Shown here piece after piece: positions 25,333 to 33,182 of a stretch of 64,000 nt of DNA. This stretch comes from Pseudaminobacter sp040049255 (GTDB lineage: Bacteria; Pseudomonadota; Alphaproteobacteria; Rhizobiales; Rhizobiaceae), in NCBI RefSeq assembly GCF_040049255.1, contig NZ_JBDZDR010000008.1, positions 62,001 through 126,000 on the forward strand, in the 5' to 3' direction. A program made the translations under genes and the position numbers. The notes beneath the pieces were generated by a model, which did no database searches, was not told where the DNA came from, and was given only the letters and a program-made list of their open reading frames with translations. The stretch's first letter is position 1. Each line of letters begins with the position of its first letter.

Positions 25333-27452
25333 TGCGCTTCATGCGCCAGTTGCCGCGCGCGGTCGTTACCGGGATCGTGGCGTTTCTCCTGGCGGTCTTC
25401 ATCGCCGTGCCGATCGGCATGGTCCTCGTGGAAAGCTTCGTCATCTCCGGGACGATGCCGCCGGCTCGCCTGAAGGCGGTGACGATGGAAGCAATTGCCG
25501 AGTTGCCCCAGACCGAGAGGGACAGCACGGTTCAGCGATGGGTCGATTCTGCGACCGAGGCTGAGCGCGTCGAGGCGACGGCCGCTGCATTCAATCTCGC
25601 TGAGGTCCCGATCGAATGGGACCGCAGCGCCGCCTATTCAGAGCAGGCCAAGGCGATGGAGGCTGCCATGGCGAGCCTTCCGGCCGACCTGCGGGCAACC
25701 ATCGAGGACAACTACGCGATCGCCCATGTGATGCTTCACAAGCGCACTGCTTTGGCGTTCAAGGTCAAGGATCAGCTTGGCCAGCAGGCCTTCGACACAT
25801 TGCGCAACGGAACTGACGACAGTTGGGGCCTCGACCACTACCTCAAGCCGTTCCAGGATTCGTATCTGTGGAACGCAGCCATCAACAGCGTTACGCTGGC
25901 CGGCTTTTCAGTCGTTTTCACGGTGTCGCTGGCCTTCGCGCTCGCCTACGGCATCAATTGCGGCGGCGTACCGTGGCCATCCGCAATGCGCGTGGCCTTC
26001 CTGATGCCGCTGGTCGCACCGCCGGTGCTGATTGCCACTGCCACCGTCATGCTGTTCGGCCGCCGCGGGCTGGTGACACACACCTTTCTTGACCAGGGCC
26101 TCGGGCTCATCAACGCCGACGAGACCAATCTCTACGGCTTCTTCGGCGTCGTTCTGGCGCAGGTGCTGTCCTTCGTTCCCGCCACGCTGATCATTTTCGA
26201 CAACGTCATGCGCAGGCAGGACGGCCGTATCGACGAAGCCGCCGCCGGCCTCGGCGCCAACCATTTCACCACCTTTCGCCACGTCACGCTGCCGATGGCT
26301 CTTCCGGCCTTCAAGCGCGCCGTCGTGCTCGTCTTTATCATGAGCCTGACGGATTTCGGCAACCCGATGATCCTCGGCCGCGACACGCCCGTGCTTGCCG
26401 GCGTCGTCTATGACGAGATTACTGCCTACCGGAATACGCCGCTCGCGGCCGCCTTGTGCGTCTGGCTCATCATTCCCTCCCTGCTGCTCTATCTCGGGCT
26501 CGAGATGTTTGGCCGCCGCAAGGGCTATTCCAGCACCAGCGCCAGCAGTCGCTCGGAACTTTCCATGCCGCGGTCCTGGCGCATCGCGCTGACGTCGATC
26601 GCCGGTACGGTGGTTGCCCTGATATTCGCGATCTACGGCACCATGGCGCTCGGCGCGGTAACCCGCGTGTGGGGCGTCGACTGGAGCCTGACGCTCGGTT
26701 ACTTCTCCGAAAGCGGCGTGGATGTCGGGCTTGCCGGCACCGGCTATGGAAGTTCGGATCGTGGGCTGGACAATGTCTGGGACAGCCTTCGCCTCGCAGC
26801 AATCGCCGGGCCGCTCGGCGGGCTGTTCGCCATCGTGATCGCCTATGTGGTGGAGCGTCTGCGGCCGCCGGGCGCCAATCTCATCGTCTTCCTAGCGCTG
26901 GTGCCCGCGATCCTGCCCGGCATCATCTTCGGCATCGGCTACATCGTCGCCTTCAACCTTCCATTCGGCATCGATAGCCTGTCGCTTACCGGCACGTCGG
27001 CCATTCTCGTGCTCAACATCCTGTTTGCGAATGTGTTCGTCGGCGTGCTCGCGGCACGGGCGGCTCTGCAACGCATGGACCGGTCCGTCGACGAAGCGGC
27101 GGAAAGCCTGGGCGCGGGCCTGGTGTCGCGCTTCGTCCGCGTCACACTGCCGATGCTGCTTCCGGCTCTCCTGCTCGGCATGCTCTATGTCTTCATCGAC
27201 TCGCTGACGACCTTGTCCTCGGTGATCTTCCTGGTCTCGGGCAATCACAAGCTGGCATCGGTTGCGATCTTCAACCATGCCAACTCGGGCGAATATGGCT
27301 ACGCCGCCGCCAAGAGCCTGGTGCTGCTGGTATTCGCGGTCGCGGCCATGGGCCTCGCCTGGCTGATCGAGAAGCGCAAGAGCCTCGTCAGCCGTCGCCT
27401 CTCCCTGCGGCGCTGGTCGCCGCTTCCTCGCTTCTCCACGAACAATTGCTGA
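25329..27452 (+). CDS. Fused ABC transporter permease with large periplasmic insertion
   Basis: Two permease units in one chain, the arrangement of PhnV/FbpB-type transporters. Each half carries an EAA loop: DEAAAGLGANHFTTFRHVTL in the first and DEAAESLGAGLVSRFVRVTL in the second. The chain is 707 residues, well above the roughly 550 usual for this type. The excess is a hydrophilic, Ala/Glu-rich helical segment between the first membrane helix (about 10-38) and the second (about 185), residues about 41-170, expected in the periplasm. Start overlaps the ATPase stop by four bases. Confidence 0.88.
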   Translation: MMRFMRQLPRAVVTGIVAFLLAVFIAVPIGMVLVESFVISGTMPPARLKAVTMEAIAELPQTERDSTVQRWVDSATEAERVEATAAAFNLAEVPIEWDRSAAYSEQAKAMEAAMASLPADLRATIEDNYAIAHVMLHKRTALAFKVKDQLGQQAFDTLRNGTDDSWGLDHYLKPFQDSYLWNAAINSVTLAGFSVVFTVSLAFALAYGINCGGVPWPSAMRVAFLMPLVAPPVLIATATVMLFGRRGLVTHTFLDQGLGLINADETNLYGFFGVVLAQVLSFVPATLIIFDNVMRRQDGRIDEAAAGLGANHFTTFRHVTLPMALPAFKRAVVLVFIMSLTDFGNPMILGRDTPVLAGVVYDEITAYRNTPLAAALCVWLIIPSLLLYLGLEMFGRRKGYSSTSASSRSELSMPRSWRIALTSIAGTVVALIFAIYGTMALGAVTRVWGVDWSLTLGYFSESGVDVGLAGTGYGSSDRGLDNVWDSLRLAAIAGPLGGLFAIVIAYVVERLRPPGANLIVFLALVPAILPGIIFGIGYIVAFNLPFGIDSLSLTGTSAILVLNILFANVFVGVLAARAALQRMDRSVDEAAESLGAGLVSRFVRVTLPMLLPALLLGMLYVFIDSLTTLSSVIFLVSGNHKLASVAIFNHANSGEYGYAAAKSLVLLVFAVAAMGLAWLIEKRKSLVSRRLSLRRWSPLPRFSTNNC

Positions 27453-27460
27453 GCAAGACA

Positions 27461-28699
27461 ATGCCAAACAACCTCGTCGATCGCGACGCCGCAGCTTTCT
27501 TCCACCAGGAAGGGTCGAGCCCATGCATCTCCGCGCTGCGCGCGGCGGAAGGCATCTGGCTCGAGGATGTTGATGGGCGCCGCTTCATCGACCTGCACGG
27601 CAACACCGTCCACCACATAGGCCACCGGCATCCCGAGGTGGTGGCGGCCCTGAAGCGGCAGTTGGAGACGCTGCCCTTCTCGCCGCGCCGCTTCACCAAC
27701 GAGCCCGCCGTCGCGCTTGCCGAAAAGCTGCTCGCGCGCTGGCCGGGGGCGCCGGCCAGGGTGCTTTTCGCGACTGGCGGATCCGACGCGATCGAGATTG
27801 CCCTGAAGCTCGCGCGCGTGGCCACCGGCCGCCATGAAACGATCTCGCTTGAAGGCTGCTATCACGGCCACGGTTTTGGCGCGTTCGGCCTTACGCGGGC
27901 CCGGCCCGACGCTCGCCTCGGGCCGCTCCTGCCGGGGCGCTGGCACGCGACGCCATACTGGGCGCAGGACAATGGGCCCGAGCGCATGCTCGAGGACATG
28001 CGCTGTGCATTCGCGCAGTCGGACGGAGGCATCGCCGCGGTCATCGCCGAGCCGATCCGCTCGAACTGCCATGTGCCGCCGCCGGGGCTATGGCAGGAAG
28101 TGCGCCGCCTGTGCGACCAGCACGGCGCGCTGCTGATCTTCGACGAGATTCCGTCCGGCCTCGGCAAGACCGGCCGCTTCTTCGCCTTCGAGCATGTCGG
28201 CGCGGTGCCCGACGCCGTTGTCATGGGCAAGGGCCTGGGAGGCGGCATCCTGCCGATTGCGGCTGTAGTCGCAGACGCGCGCCTCAATGTGGCGCCGGAA
28301 CTCGATCTCGGCCACTACACCCACGAGAAGAACCCGCTCACCACGCTGGCGGCCCTGACCACCATCGAAATCATCGAGCGCGACGGGCTTGTGGAGCGCG
28401 CCGCCGAACTCGAGACGCGGATCATTGAGCGCATCGCCGAACTCTCCCGGCGAAGGCCGTCGATAATCGGCGTGCGGGGGCGTGGCCTGCTGCTTGCGGT
28501 CGAGTTCGATCCGGCCGCGTGTGGTATGGTTGCCGGGCCGGAGTTCACCGCTCGCCTCGTCAGCGCCTGCATGGCCGAGGGCCTATCCACCACCTCCAAG
28601 GGGCCCGTAAGCATCGGCCTTTCGCTACCGCTGACGATCACCGACGCTGAACTCGACCTCGTCTTCGACAAGCTCGAGCGGGCCGCAGCGGCGGTTTAG
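27461..28699 (+). CDS. Class III PLP-dependent aminotransferase-fold enzyme of the phosphonate operon
   Basis: 412 residues, fold type I PLP enzyme. The GSDA cofactor-phosphate loop, LIFDEIPSGLGKTGRF with D228, and MGKGLGGGILP with the PLP lysine K257 are present. Instead of the usual THGSTFGGNP phosphate motif it has GHYTHEKNP, an oddity shared by lyase members of this class. Last gene of the operon, 8 bases after the permease. Candidate functions are a 2-aminoethylphosphonate transaminase or the (R)-1-hydroxy-2-aminoethylphosphonate ammonia-lyase (PbfA type); the second is slightly favoured. No phnW, phnX or phnA homologue lies beside it. Confidence 0.8.
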   Translation: MPNNLVDRDAAAFFHQEGSSPCISALRAAEGIWLEDVDGRRFIDLHGNTVHHIGHRHPEVVAALKRQLETLPFSPRRFTNEPAVALAEKLLARWPGAPARVLFATGGSDAIEIALKLARVATGRHETISLEGCYHGHGFGAFGLTRARPDARLGPLLPGRWHATPYWAQDNGPERMLEDMRCAFAQSDGGIAAVIAEPIRSNCHVPPPGLWQEVRRLCDQHGALLIFDEIPSGLGKTGRFFAFEHVGAVPDAVVMGKGLGGGILPIAAVVADARLNVAPELDLGHYTHEKNPLTTLAALTTIEIIERDGLVERAAELETRIIERIAELSRRRPSIIGVRGRGLLLAVEFDPAACGMVAGPEFTARLVSACMAEGLSTTSKGPVSIGLSLPLTITDAELDLVFDKLERAAAAV

Positions 28700-28701
28700 C
28701 G

Positions 28702-28965
28702 TCAGGTCCCGGCGCGCTGGGACTCAAGTCGCGTGAGCTCACCCATTCTTATGCGCCGGTCGCGTCTGTTCGATCCGGTAGGCTTTGCTGTGGATTTAAG
28801 GGGATTGGTGCATAGCGGCACGGACCATTCCCGAACAGCGATGTCGAAGGCGTGTTGCAGGATGCCGAGTTCGCGCTTGATCGCGCAAGACTGAACCGTT
28901 CGAAGCGCGTATCCGGTAGTCCGCAAATGCCGCGCTGTCGGTCTGCGCCAGCGATCTTTTTGCAC
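28702..28965 (-). pseudogene. Tyrosine recombinase (phage-type integrase) remnant beside tRNA-Val
   Basis: An open stretch of 87 codons whose translation resembles the core-binding (SAM-like) domain of tyrosine integrases: RELGILQHAFDIAVREWSVP followed by NPLKSTAKPTGSNRRDRRI and GELTRL. Normal integrases have EL..L..AF..A..EW...NP......P...RDR in this spot. The catalytic domain with its R-H-R-Y residues is missing, and no upstream start with a ribosome site is seen. It lies 135 bases from tRNA-Val, a common integration target, so it is probably the relic of a lost island. Confidence 0.6.
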
Positions 28966-29099
28966 TGGCCCTGGCGACGGATATTTGCCGTTACGTTTGC
29001 GGAACTTGCAAAGCCTCGCGCTGTGACAGCGATGAATTGCGATGCATTTTGAGTGGCTGGCGTCTCTCGCTAGATCGTTGATCTAAAAGAGATTTCGGA
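28966..29099. other. Gene-free stretch between integrase remnant and tRNA-Val
   Basis: Together with the remnant this fills the 400 bases between the PLP enzyme and the tRNA. No ORF with a ribosome site, hairpin terminator or repeat of the tRNA 3' end was found, so no attachment-site copy can be claimed. Confidence 0.5.
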
Positions 29100-29174
<75 letters not shown>

Positions 29175-29279
29175 ATCCGATGCGGGCGGATAGACCATTT
29201 TTGGTCCGGCCCGTCAATAGGCGGAAACGGGAAAGATGTAGCTTTTTTCAAAGTCCTTTCCCGAAGCCGCCAAATCCGC

Positions 29280-29642
29280 CTAGGCGGCGTGCAGCATCTT
29301 GTCGACCTCGTGGACGAGATCGCGCAGATGGAACGGTTTCGACAGGACCTTGGCGTCGCGCGGGGCCTTCGAATCGGGATTCAGCGCCACCGCGGCGAAT
29401 CCGGTGATGAACATCACCTTGAGGTCGGGGTCGATCTCGGTGGCCCGGCGCGCCAGTTCGATGCCGTCCATCTCCGGCATCACGATGTCGGTCAGAAGCA
29501 GCGAGAAGGGTTCCTCGCGCAGGCGCTCATAGGCGCTGGCGCCGTTGTCGAAATCGCATACGTCGTGGCCGGCGCGTTCCAGCGCCTTTACCAGAAAGCG
29601 ACGCATATCGTCGTCGTCTTCGGCCAGAAGAATTCGTGCCAT
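29280..29642 (-). CDS. cpdR: CpdR-type single-domain response regulator
   Basis: 120-residue receiver domain without output domain, as in CpdR of alphaproteobacteria, which when unphosphorylated localises ClpXP and primes degradation of cell-cycle proteins such as CtrA. Acidic pocket AEDDDD, phospho-acceptor D52 in LLTDIVMPEMDG, the FITGF switch threonine and the KPFHLRDLV lysine are intact. ATG 29642 (MARILLAEDD) is chosen over an upstream frame extension that adds only unstructured residues. Normally phosphorylated through ChpT from CckA, not encoded here. Confidence 0.9.
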   Translation of the reverse strand: MARILLAEDDDDMRRFLVKALERAGHDVCDFDNGASAYERLREEPFSLLLTDIVMPEMDGIELARRATEIDPDLKVMFITGFAAVALNPDSKAPRDAKVLSKPFHLRDLVHEVDKMLHAA

Positions 29643-29857
29643 GGGTGTCCTGTTCGAATCGCTCCGCGCGGTCGCTGCGTCGGGCGGCCGGTTAACCACG
29701 TGCTATATGAAGTGCGGAGGGTAAACATCAAGTGAATGACGCGCTCCGCCGGCCGCCGGAAGCCACATGCCGCCCACGCCGAAGCGCTAGACATAAAGCC
29801 GGCCCGATGGCACTTTCATGGCATGAACAGCGCTTTTCTCAGGGTTGGATACGCGCC

Positions 29858-30748
29858 ATGACGGCGTCTGAGGACTTTTCGGCGGTGCCGCCTTTCGAGG
29901 CGCGTGAAGCCGCCGAGCAGCGCGTGCCATTCGTGTTCAACTCGCCGCATAGCGGCCGCCACTATCCGGAACGCTTCCTGGCCATGGTGCGGCTCGACCG
30001 TGACGCCATCCGCCGGTCCGAGGACTGCTATGTCGAAGAGCTTTTCGGCGGCGTGGTGGCGCTGGGCGCACCTTTGCTGGCGGCGAATTTTCCGCGCGCC
30101 TATCTGGACGTCAACCGCGAGCCGTGGGAACTCGACCCGCGCATGTTCGTCGAACCGGTGCCGTCATTCGCCAACATCCGCTCCGCCCGCGTGGCCGGGG
30201 GGCTGGGCACGGTGCCGAAGCTGGTGGGCGAGGGGCTCACCATCTATCCCGGGCGGCTGCCGCTTTCGGAGGCGTTCGGCCGCATCGAGACGGTCTACAA
30301 GCCCTATCACGACGCGCTCAAGCGCTTGCTGGCGCGCACCCATTCGCGCTTCGGCTTCGCAGTGCTGATCGACTGCCACTCCATGCCGGCCAGCATCCGC
30401 GTTGGCGAAACCGGCATGCGGCCGGATTTCATCATCGGCGACCGTTTCGGCACCTCGGCGTCGCGCGCCCTGACGGAAAGGGCAATCGGCCTGCTGATCT
30501 CGATGGGCTACACGGTGGCCCACAACCGCCCCTATGCCGGCGGCTTCATCACCGAGCATTATGGCCGGCCCTCGCGAAACCTCCACGCACTACAGATCGA
30601 GGTCAACCGGGGGCTCTATATGAACGAGCGCACGTTCCAGAGGACTTCCGGCTTCCATGCCTTGGCTGACGACCTGACCCGCTTCTGCGCCGACCTGATG
30701 GCCACACCGGACAGCGACATCGGCGCGCCGCCCCTGGCCGCCGAATAG
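29858..30748 (+). CDS. N-formylglutamate amidohydrolase
   Basis: Cytoplasmic amidohydrolase that releases glutamate from N-formylglutamate (end of one histidine-breakdown route) or a related N-formyl compound. FVFNSPHSGRHYPERF, DCYVEELF, DVNREPWELDP, LIDCHSMPAS and GGFITEHYGRP are family blocks with the metal-binding residues. The start at 29858 (MTASEDF) is chosen from family length; a GTG at 29732 after GGAGGG is in frame but would add 42 unusual residues. No other hut genes lie nearby, so its in vivo substrate is not certain. Confidence 0.88.
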   Translation: MTASEDFSAVPPFEAREAAEQRVPFVFNSPHSGRHYPERFLAMVRLDRDAIRRSEDCYVEELFGGVVALGAPLLAANFPRAYLDVNREPWELDPRMFVEPVPSFANIRSARVAGGLGTVPKLVGEGLTIYPGRLPLSEAFGRIETVYKPYHDALKRLLARTHSRFGFAVLIDCHSMPASIRVGETGMRPDFIIGDRFGTSASRALTERAIGLLISMGYTVAHNRPYAGGFITEHYGRPSRNLHALQIEVNRGLYMNERTFQRTSGFHALADDLTRFCADLMATPDSDIGAPPLAAE

Positions 30749-30759
30749 AAGCGGCGAAC

Positions 30760-30791
30760 AAAAAAATGCCGCGCTGCTTGCACAACGCGGC
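30760..30791 (-). terminator. Terminator of the small RNA at 30760-30845
   Basis: Six-base GC stem (GCCGCG/CGCGGC) with a 12-base loop, then A and seven T on the minus strand. Confidence 0.75.
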
Positions 30792-30845
30792 TTGAGTCTA
30801 GGGAGGAAACGCCCAAAGAGGGCATCGACAGGCAAAGCTGTCTGC
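30760..30845 (-). ncRNA. Small RNA with anti-Shine-Dalgarno loop (alpha-r8/MmgR-like layout)
   Basis: An apparent free-standing small RNA of about 85 nt on the minus strand. Its 5' end folds as GGGCA-GACAG / CTGTC-GA-TGCCC, a two-part stem with a 6-base loop. A single-stranded stretch then carries TTTCCTCCC, complementary to ribosome sites, followed about 10 bases later by a GCCGCG/CGCGGC terminator hairpin and seven T. A TTGACA promoter lies just upstream. This layout is that of trans-acting rhizobial RNAs such as the alpha-r8 (MmgR) family; that family assignment is from memory and needs a covariance-model search. Confidence 0.7.
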
Positions 30846-30850
30846 CCATA

Positions 30851-30878
30851 AAGCTATTGTGCGCTGCACAAATGTCAA
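30851..30878 (-). promoter_or_regulatory. Promoter of the small RNA with embedded inverted repeat
   Basis: On the minus strand TTGACA (30878-30873) and TAGCTT (30856-30851) are 16 bases apart, and the predicted first base is the G of the 5' stem of the RNA. A perfect 6-3-6 inverted repeat (TTGTGC and GCACAA, 30857-30871) fills the spacer, a position suited to a repressor or to an unusual activator. Confidence 0.65.
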
Positions 30879-30964
30879 GTTACATTTACGTTTTTTTAAC
30901 CCTGGCCAATGCGACAAGGCGGGGCTAGGGCTAGTGGCGAACAGCCGGAAATCGGGAGAATCCA

Positions 30965-31738
30965 TTGCCAGTCACCGTAGAATTCATGCGGCGCATAGCC
31001 GAGGCGGCCGCGGCCGAGACGCTGCCGCGTTTCCGCCAGCAGAACGCGGTCTCCAACAAGGAAGCGAGCGGCTTTGACCCGGTCACGGAGGCCGACCGCG
31101 AGGCCGAGCGCGCCATTTGCGCCGTCATCAACGCGGAATTCCCTGAGCACGGTATTCTGGGCGAGGAGCACGGCACCGTAAATGCAACCAGCAGCCATGT
31201 CTGGGTGATCGATCCCATCGATGGCACCCGCGCCTATATTTCGGGCTTGCCGGTCTGGGGCACGCTGGTGGGCCTGACGGTAGACGGGGATGCGGTCGCC
31301 GGCATGATGTCGCAGCCCTTCACCGGCGAGCTGTTCTACGCCGACGCCAGCGGCGCCTACTATGAGGGACCGGGCGGCAGCCGAAAGCTTGCCACCCGCA
31401 AGACCACCTCGCTGGCCGAGGCGACGATGTTCACCACCACGCCGGCGCTGTTCAAGGGCGGCCAGCGCGCGCTCTACGACCGGCTGGAGCAGCAGGTGCG
31501 GCTCGCCCGCTACGGTACCGACTGCTACGCCTTTGCCATGGTTGCGGCCGGCAATGCCGACATTGCCATCGACCCCGGCCTGCAGCCCTATGACATCGTT
31601 GCGCTGATCCCGATCATCGAGAAGGCCGGCGGCATCGTCACCACTTTCAGCGGCGGCCCGGCCGAAAAGGGCGGCGACATCATTGCGGCCGCCACGCCCG
31701 AGCTGCACGCGGCTGCCATGGCGATCATGAACGGCTGA
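30965..31738 (+). CDS. hisN: Histidinol-phosphatase, inositol monophosphatase family
   Basis: Removes phosphate from histidinol phosphate, the penultimate step of histidine synthesis in actinobacteria and rhizobia that lack the HisB-type phosphatase. The 257 residues contain FDPVTEADREAE, ILGEEHG and WVIDPIDGTRAYISGLP (metal and phosphate site), and later AGNADIAIDPGLQPYDIVAL. HisN is favoured over SuhB/CysQ because of the short length and the GTRAYISGLPVWGTLVGL block. The start is TTG at 30965 after GGGAGA. Confidence 0.83.
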   Translation: MPVTVEFMRRIAEAAAAETLPRFRQQNAVSNKEASGFDPVTEADREAERAICAVINAEFPEHGILGEEHGTVNATSSHVWVIDPIDGTRAYISGLPVWGTLVGLTVDGDAVAGMMSQPFTGELFYADASGAYYEGPGGSRKLATRKTTSLAEATMFTTTPALFKGGQRALYDRLEQQVRLARYGTDCYAFAMVAAGNADIAIDPGLQPYDIVALIPIIEKAGGIVTTFSGGPAEKGGDIIAAATPELHAAAMAIMNG

Positions 31739-31763
31739 GTTTCGGGCTGGATACGCAGGTGGG

Positions 31764-32726
31764 CTAGTGCCCTGTGGGGGCGTCGCTGCCTGGAATGAAG
31801 GCGTCGAAGGCGGCCAGGAATTGCTCGCGGTAGAAATCCGATTCCTGAAGGATTTCATGGCGGGCGCCGTAGATGGTCAGCAGCGAGCCAACGCGCAGCC
31901 GCCTTGCATAGTCCTCGACTGCGTGGCTTGAAACCACCTTGTCGGCGCCGGCGGCAATCAGCAGTGTGGGTATCTGAATCCGCGCCATGAACTCGGGTTC
32001 CGAGACCCGCGCAATCGCCTTACTCGCGGCGCGGATCCAGGCCACCGTGGGCCCCCCGAGCGCAAGCTGCGGATAGGCCGCGCATATCCGCCCGTTGCGC
32101 TCATAGCGCTGCGGGTCGCTGGTCAGCACGTTGCTGGCGAAGGGCACAGGCGTGCGCGTGTCCCGCGTGCCGGGCGCATAGAGGCGACCGAGCCCCAGTC
32201 CGTAGCAGATGGAAGCCACCCGGCCGAGCGCCTTCATCGAAAGCGGCGCGTTGTACAGCGCCAGGAAGGGCGCCAGCAGCACCATGCGGCGCACGCGATT
32301 GCTCAGCGAGGGCGCGGCCAGCAGCGCAACCAGCGCGCCGGTGGAGTGGGCAAGAATGTAGTAGGGCCCGCGGCAATCCGGAAGCACGATCTCGGTGAAG
32401 AGTTGCTCCAGATCGTGCACATAGTCGTCGAAGCTGCGGACATGGCCGCGCGCGCCGTCGCGCAGGAGCCGGTCGGAGCCGCCTTGTCCGCGCCAGTCAA
32501 GCGTGGCCACGCCAAAGCCCCGGCGCGCCAGGTCGCGTATGGTCTCGAAATATTTCTCGATGCTTTCGTTGCGGCCGGGCAGAAGAACCACCGTGCCGTG
32601 CAGTGGCCGCGTGGTCGCCGCGAACCGCGCGTAGCGCAACCGCTTTCCATCGCGCCGGGTGAGAAATCCCGAAACGCCCTTTTCCGGCCTTGGATTCTCG
32701 GGAATGTCATAGAGGAAGTCGGTCAT
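31764..32726 (-). CDS. Alpha/beta hydrolase, lysophospholipase (PldB) type
   Basis: Soluble serine hydrolase of 320 residues. The nucleophile elbow is AHSTGALVAL; HGTVVLLPGRNESIEKYFE marks the oxyanion region and GARHEILQESDFYREQ the catalytic histidine near the C-terminus, as in lysophospholipase L2/monoglyceride lipase-like enzymes. The substrate is unknown, lysophospholipid or monoglyceride by family. The start at 32726 follows AGGCGAAG; the longer open frame upstream runs through the small-RNA region. Confidence 0.83.
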   Translation of the reverse strand: MTDFLYDIPENPRPEKGVSGFLTRRDGKRLRYARFAATTRPLHGTVVLLPGRNESIEKYFETIRDLARRGFGVATLDWRGQGGSDRLLRDGARGHVRSFDDYVHDLEQLFTEIVLPDCRGPYYILAHSTGALVALLAAPSLSNRVRRMVLLAPFLALYNAPLSMKALGRVASICYGLGLGRLYAPGTRDTRTPVPFASNVLTSDPQRYERNGRICAAYPQLALGGPTVAWIRAASKAIARVSEPEFMARIQIPTLLIAAGADKVVSSHAVEDYARRLRVGSLLTIYGARHEILQESDFYREQFLAAFDAFIPGSDAPTGH

Positions 32727-32809
32727 CGCTTCGCCTGCTCCGGGCGTTGCCCTGGTGATAGGAAGCGTAACCACCAAAAGCAAAGAAATTCCCACCGCCC
32801 GTGCGGGTG

Positions 32810-32850
32810 AAAAAAAGCGGCCGGAAGCAGCGCGCGGCTGGCTTCCGGCC
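32810..32850 (-). terminator. Strong terminator on the minus strand upstream of the alpha/beta hydrolase
   Basis: A 10-bp perfect stem (GGCCGGAAGC/GCTTCCGGCC) with 12-base loop, then GC and seven T on the minus strand. No protein gene ends just before it, which argues for a small RNA there. Confidence 0.75.
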
Positions 32851-32926
32851 GTATCGATCCGGGAGGAAGGGACGTGACAGCCCGGGTCGGCATCGCCACA
32901 GCCCGTGGGCTGCAATTGCGATGTTG
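32810..32926 (-). ncRNA. Second candidate small RNA with CUCCC loop
   Basis: Minus-strand layout parallels the RNA at 30760-30845. A two-part 5' stem (CATCGC with GCGATG, CAGCCC with GGGCTG; plus-strand 32891-32923) is followed by a CCCTTCCTCCCGG stretch, then ten bases later a strong 10-bp hairpin and seven T. No open frame uses it and no upstream minus-strand gene needs this terminator. A CTAAAC -10-like box lies at 32939-32934, but no convincing -35 was found, so the 5' end is uncertain. Confidence 0.45.
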
Positions 32927-33082
32927 ATGAAAGGTTTAGCCGAGCCCTGCTGAACCGCGGCCGAAGGCCCGGTTCATCGCTCGTTCATCTCCGCCCCGGC
33001 CCTTGCAAGAGGGAACTATGCGGCCAGCGCCACCAGCTCGAACAGGCTCTTGAAACGGCATCCCAGGGCCCCCAAATGACTG

Positions 33083-33182
33083 ATGCGGCCGCCAGAACGG
33101 GGCCGCTGACCGGACGAAATGCCACTCAGGATTTCCCCGCTGGTCAAACGCAAACCGTGTTGCTCAACTGGAGAACAGAACC
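33083..33182 (+). promoter_or_regulatory. ROSE-like RNA thermometer in the hsp20 leader
   Basis: Leader of about 100 nt before hsp20. Its 3' end reads TTGCTCAACTGGAG before the start codon, matching the ROSE-element pattern in which a U-Y-GCU segment masks the Shine-Dalgarno GGAG at low temperature. Upstream are further hairpins: GCGGCC/GGCCGC and GACC/GGTC arms flanking the middle. ROSE leaders are typical of rhizobial small heat-shock genes. No structure prediction could be run. Confidence 0.6.

Noticed and set aside
29732..29858. GTG start with strong GGAGGG before the N-formylglutamate amidohydrolase
   Set aside because: It would add 42 Arg/Pro-rich residues without family support. The ribosome site may be chance, so the later ATG was kept with a caution.
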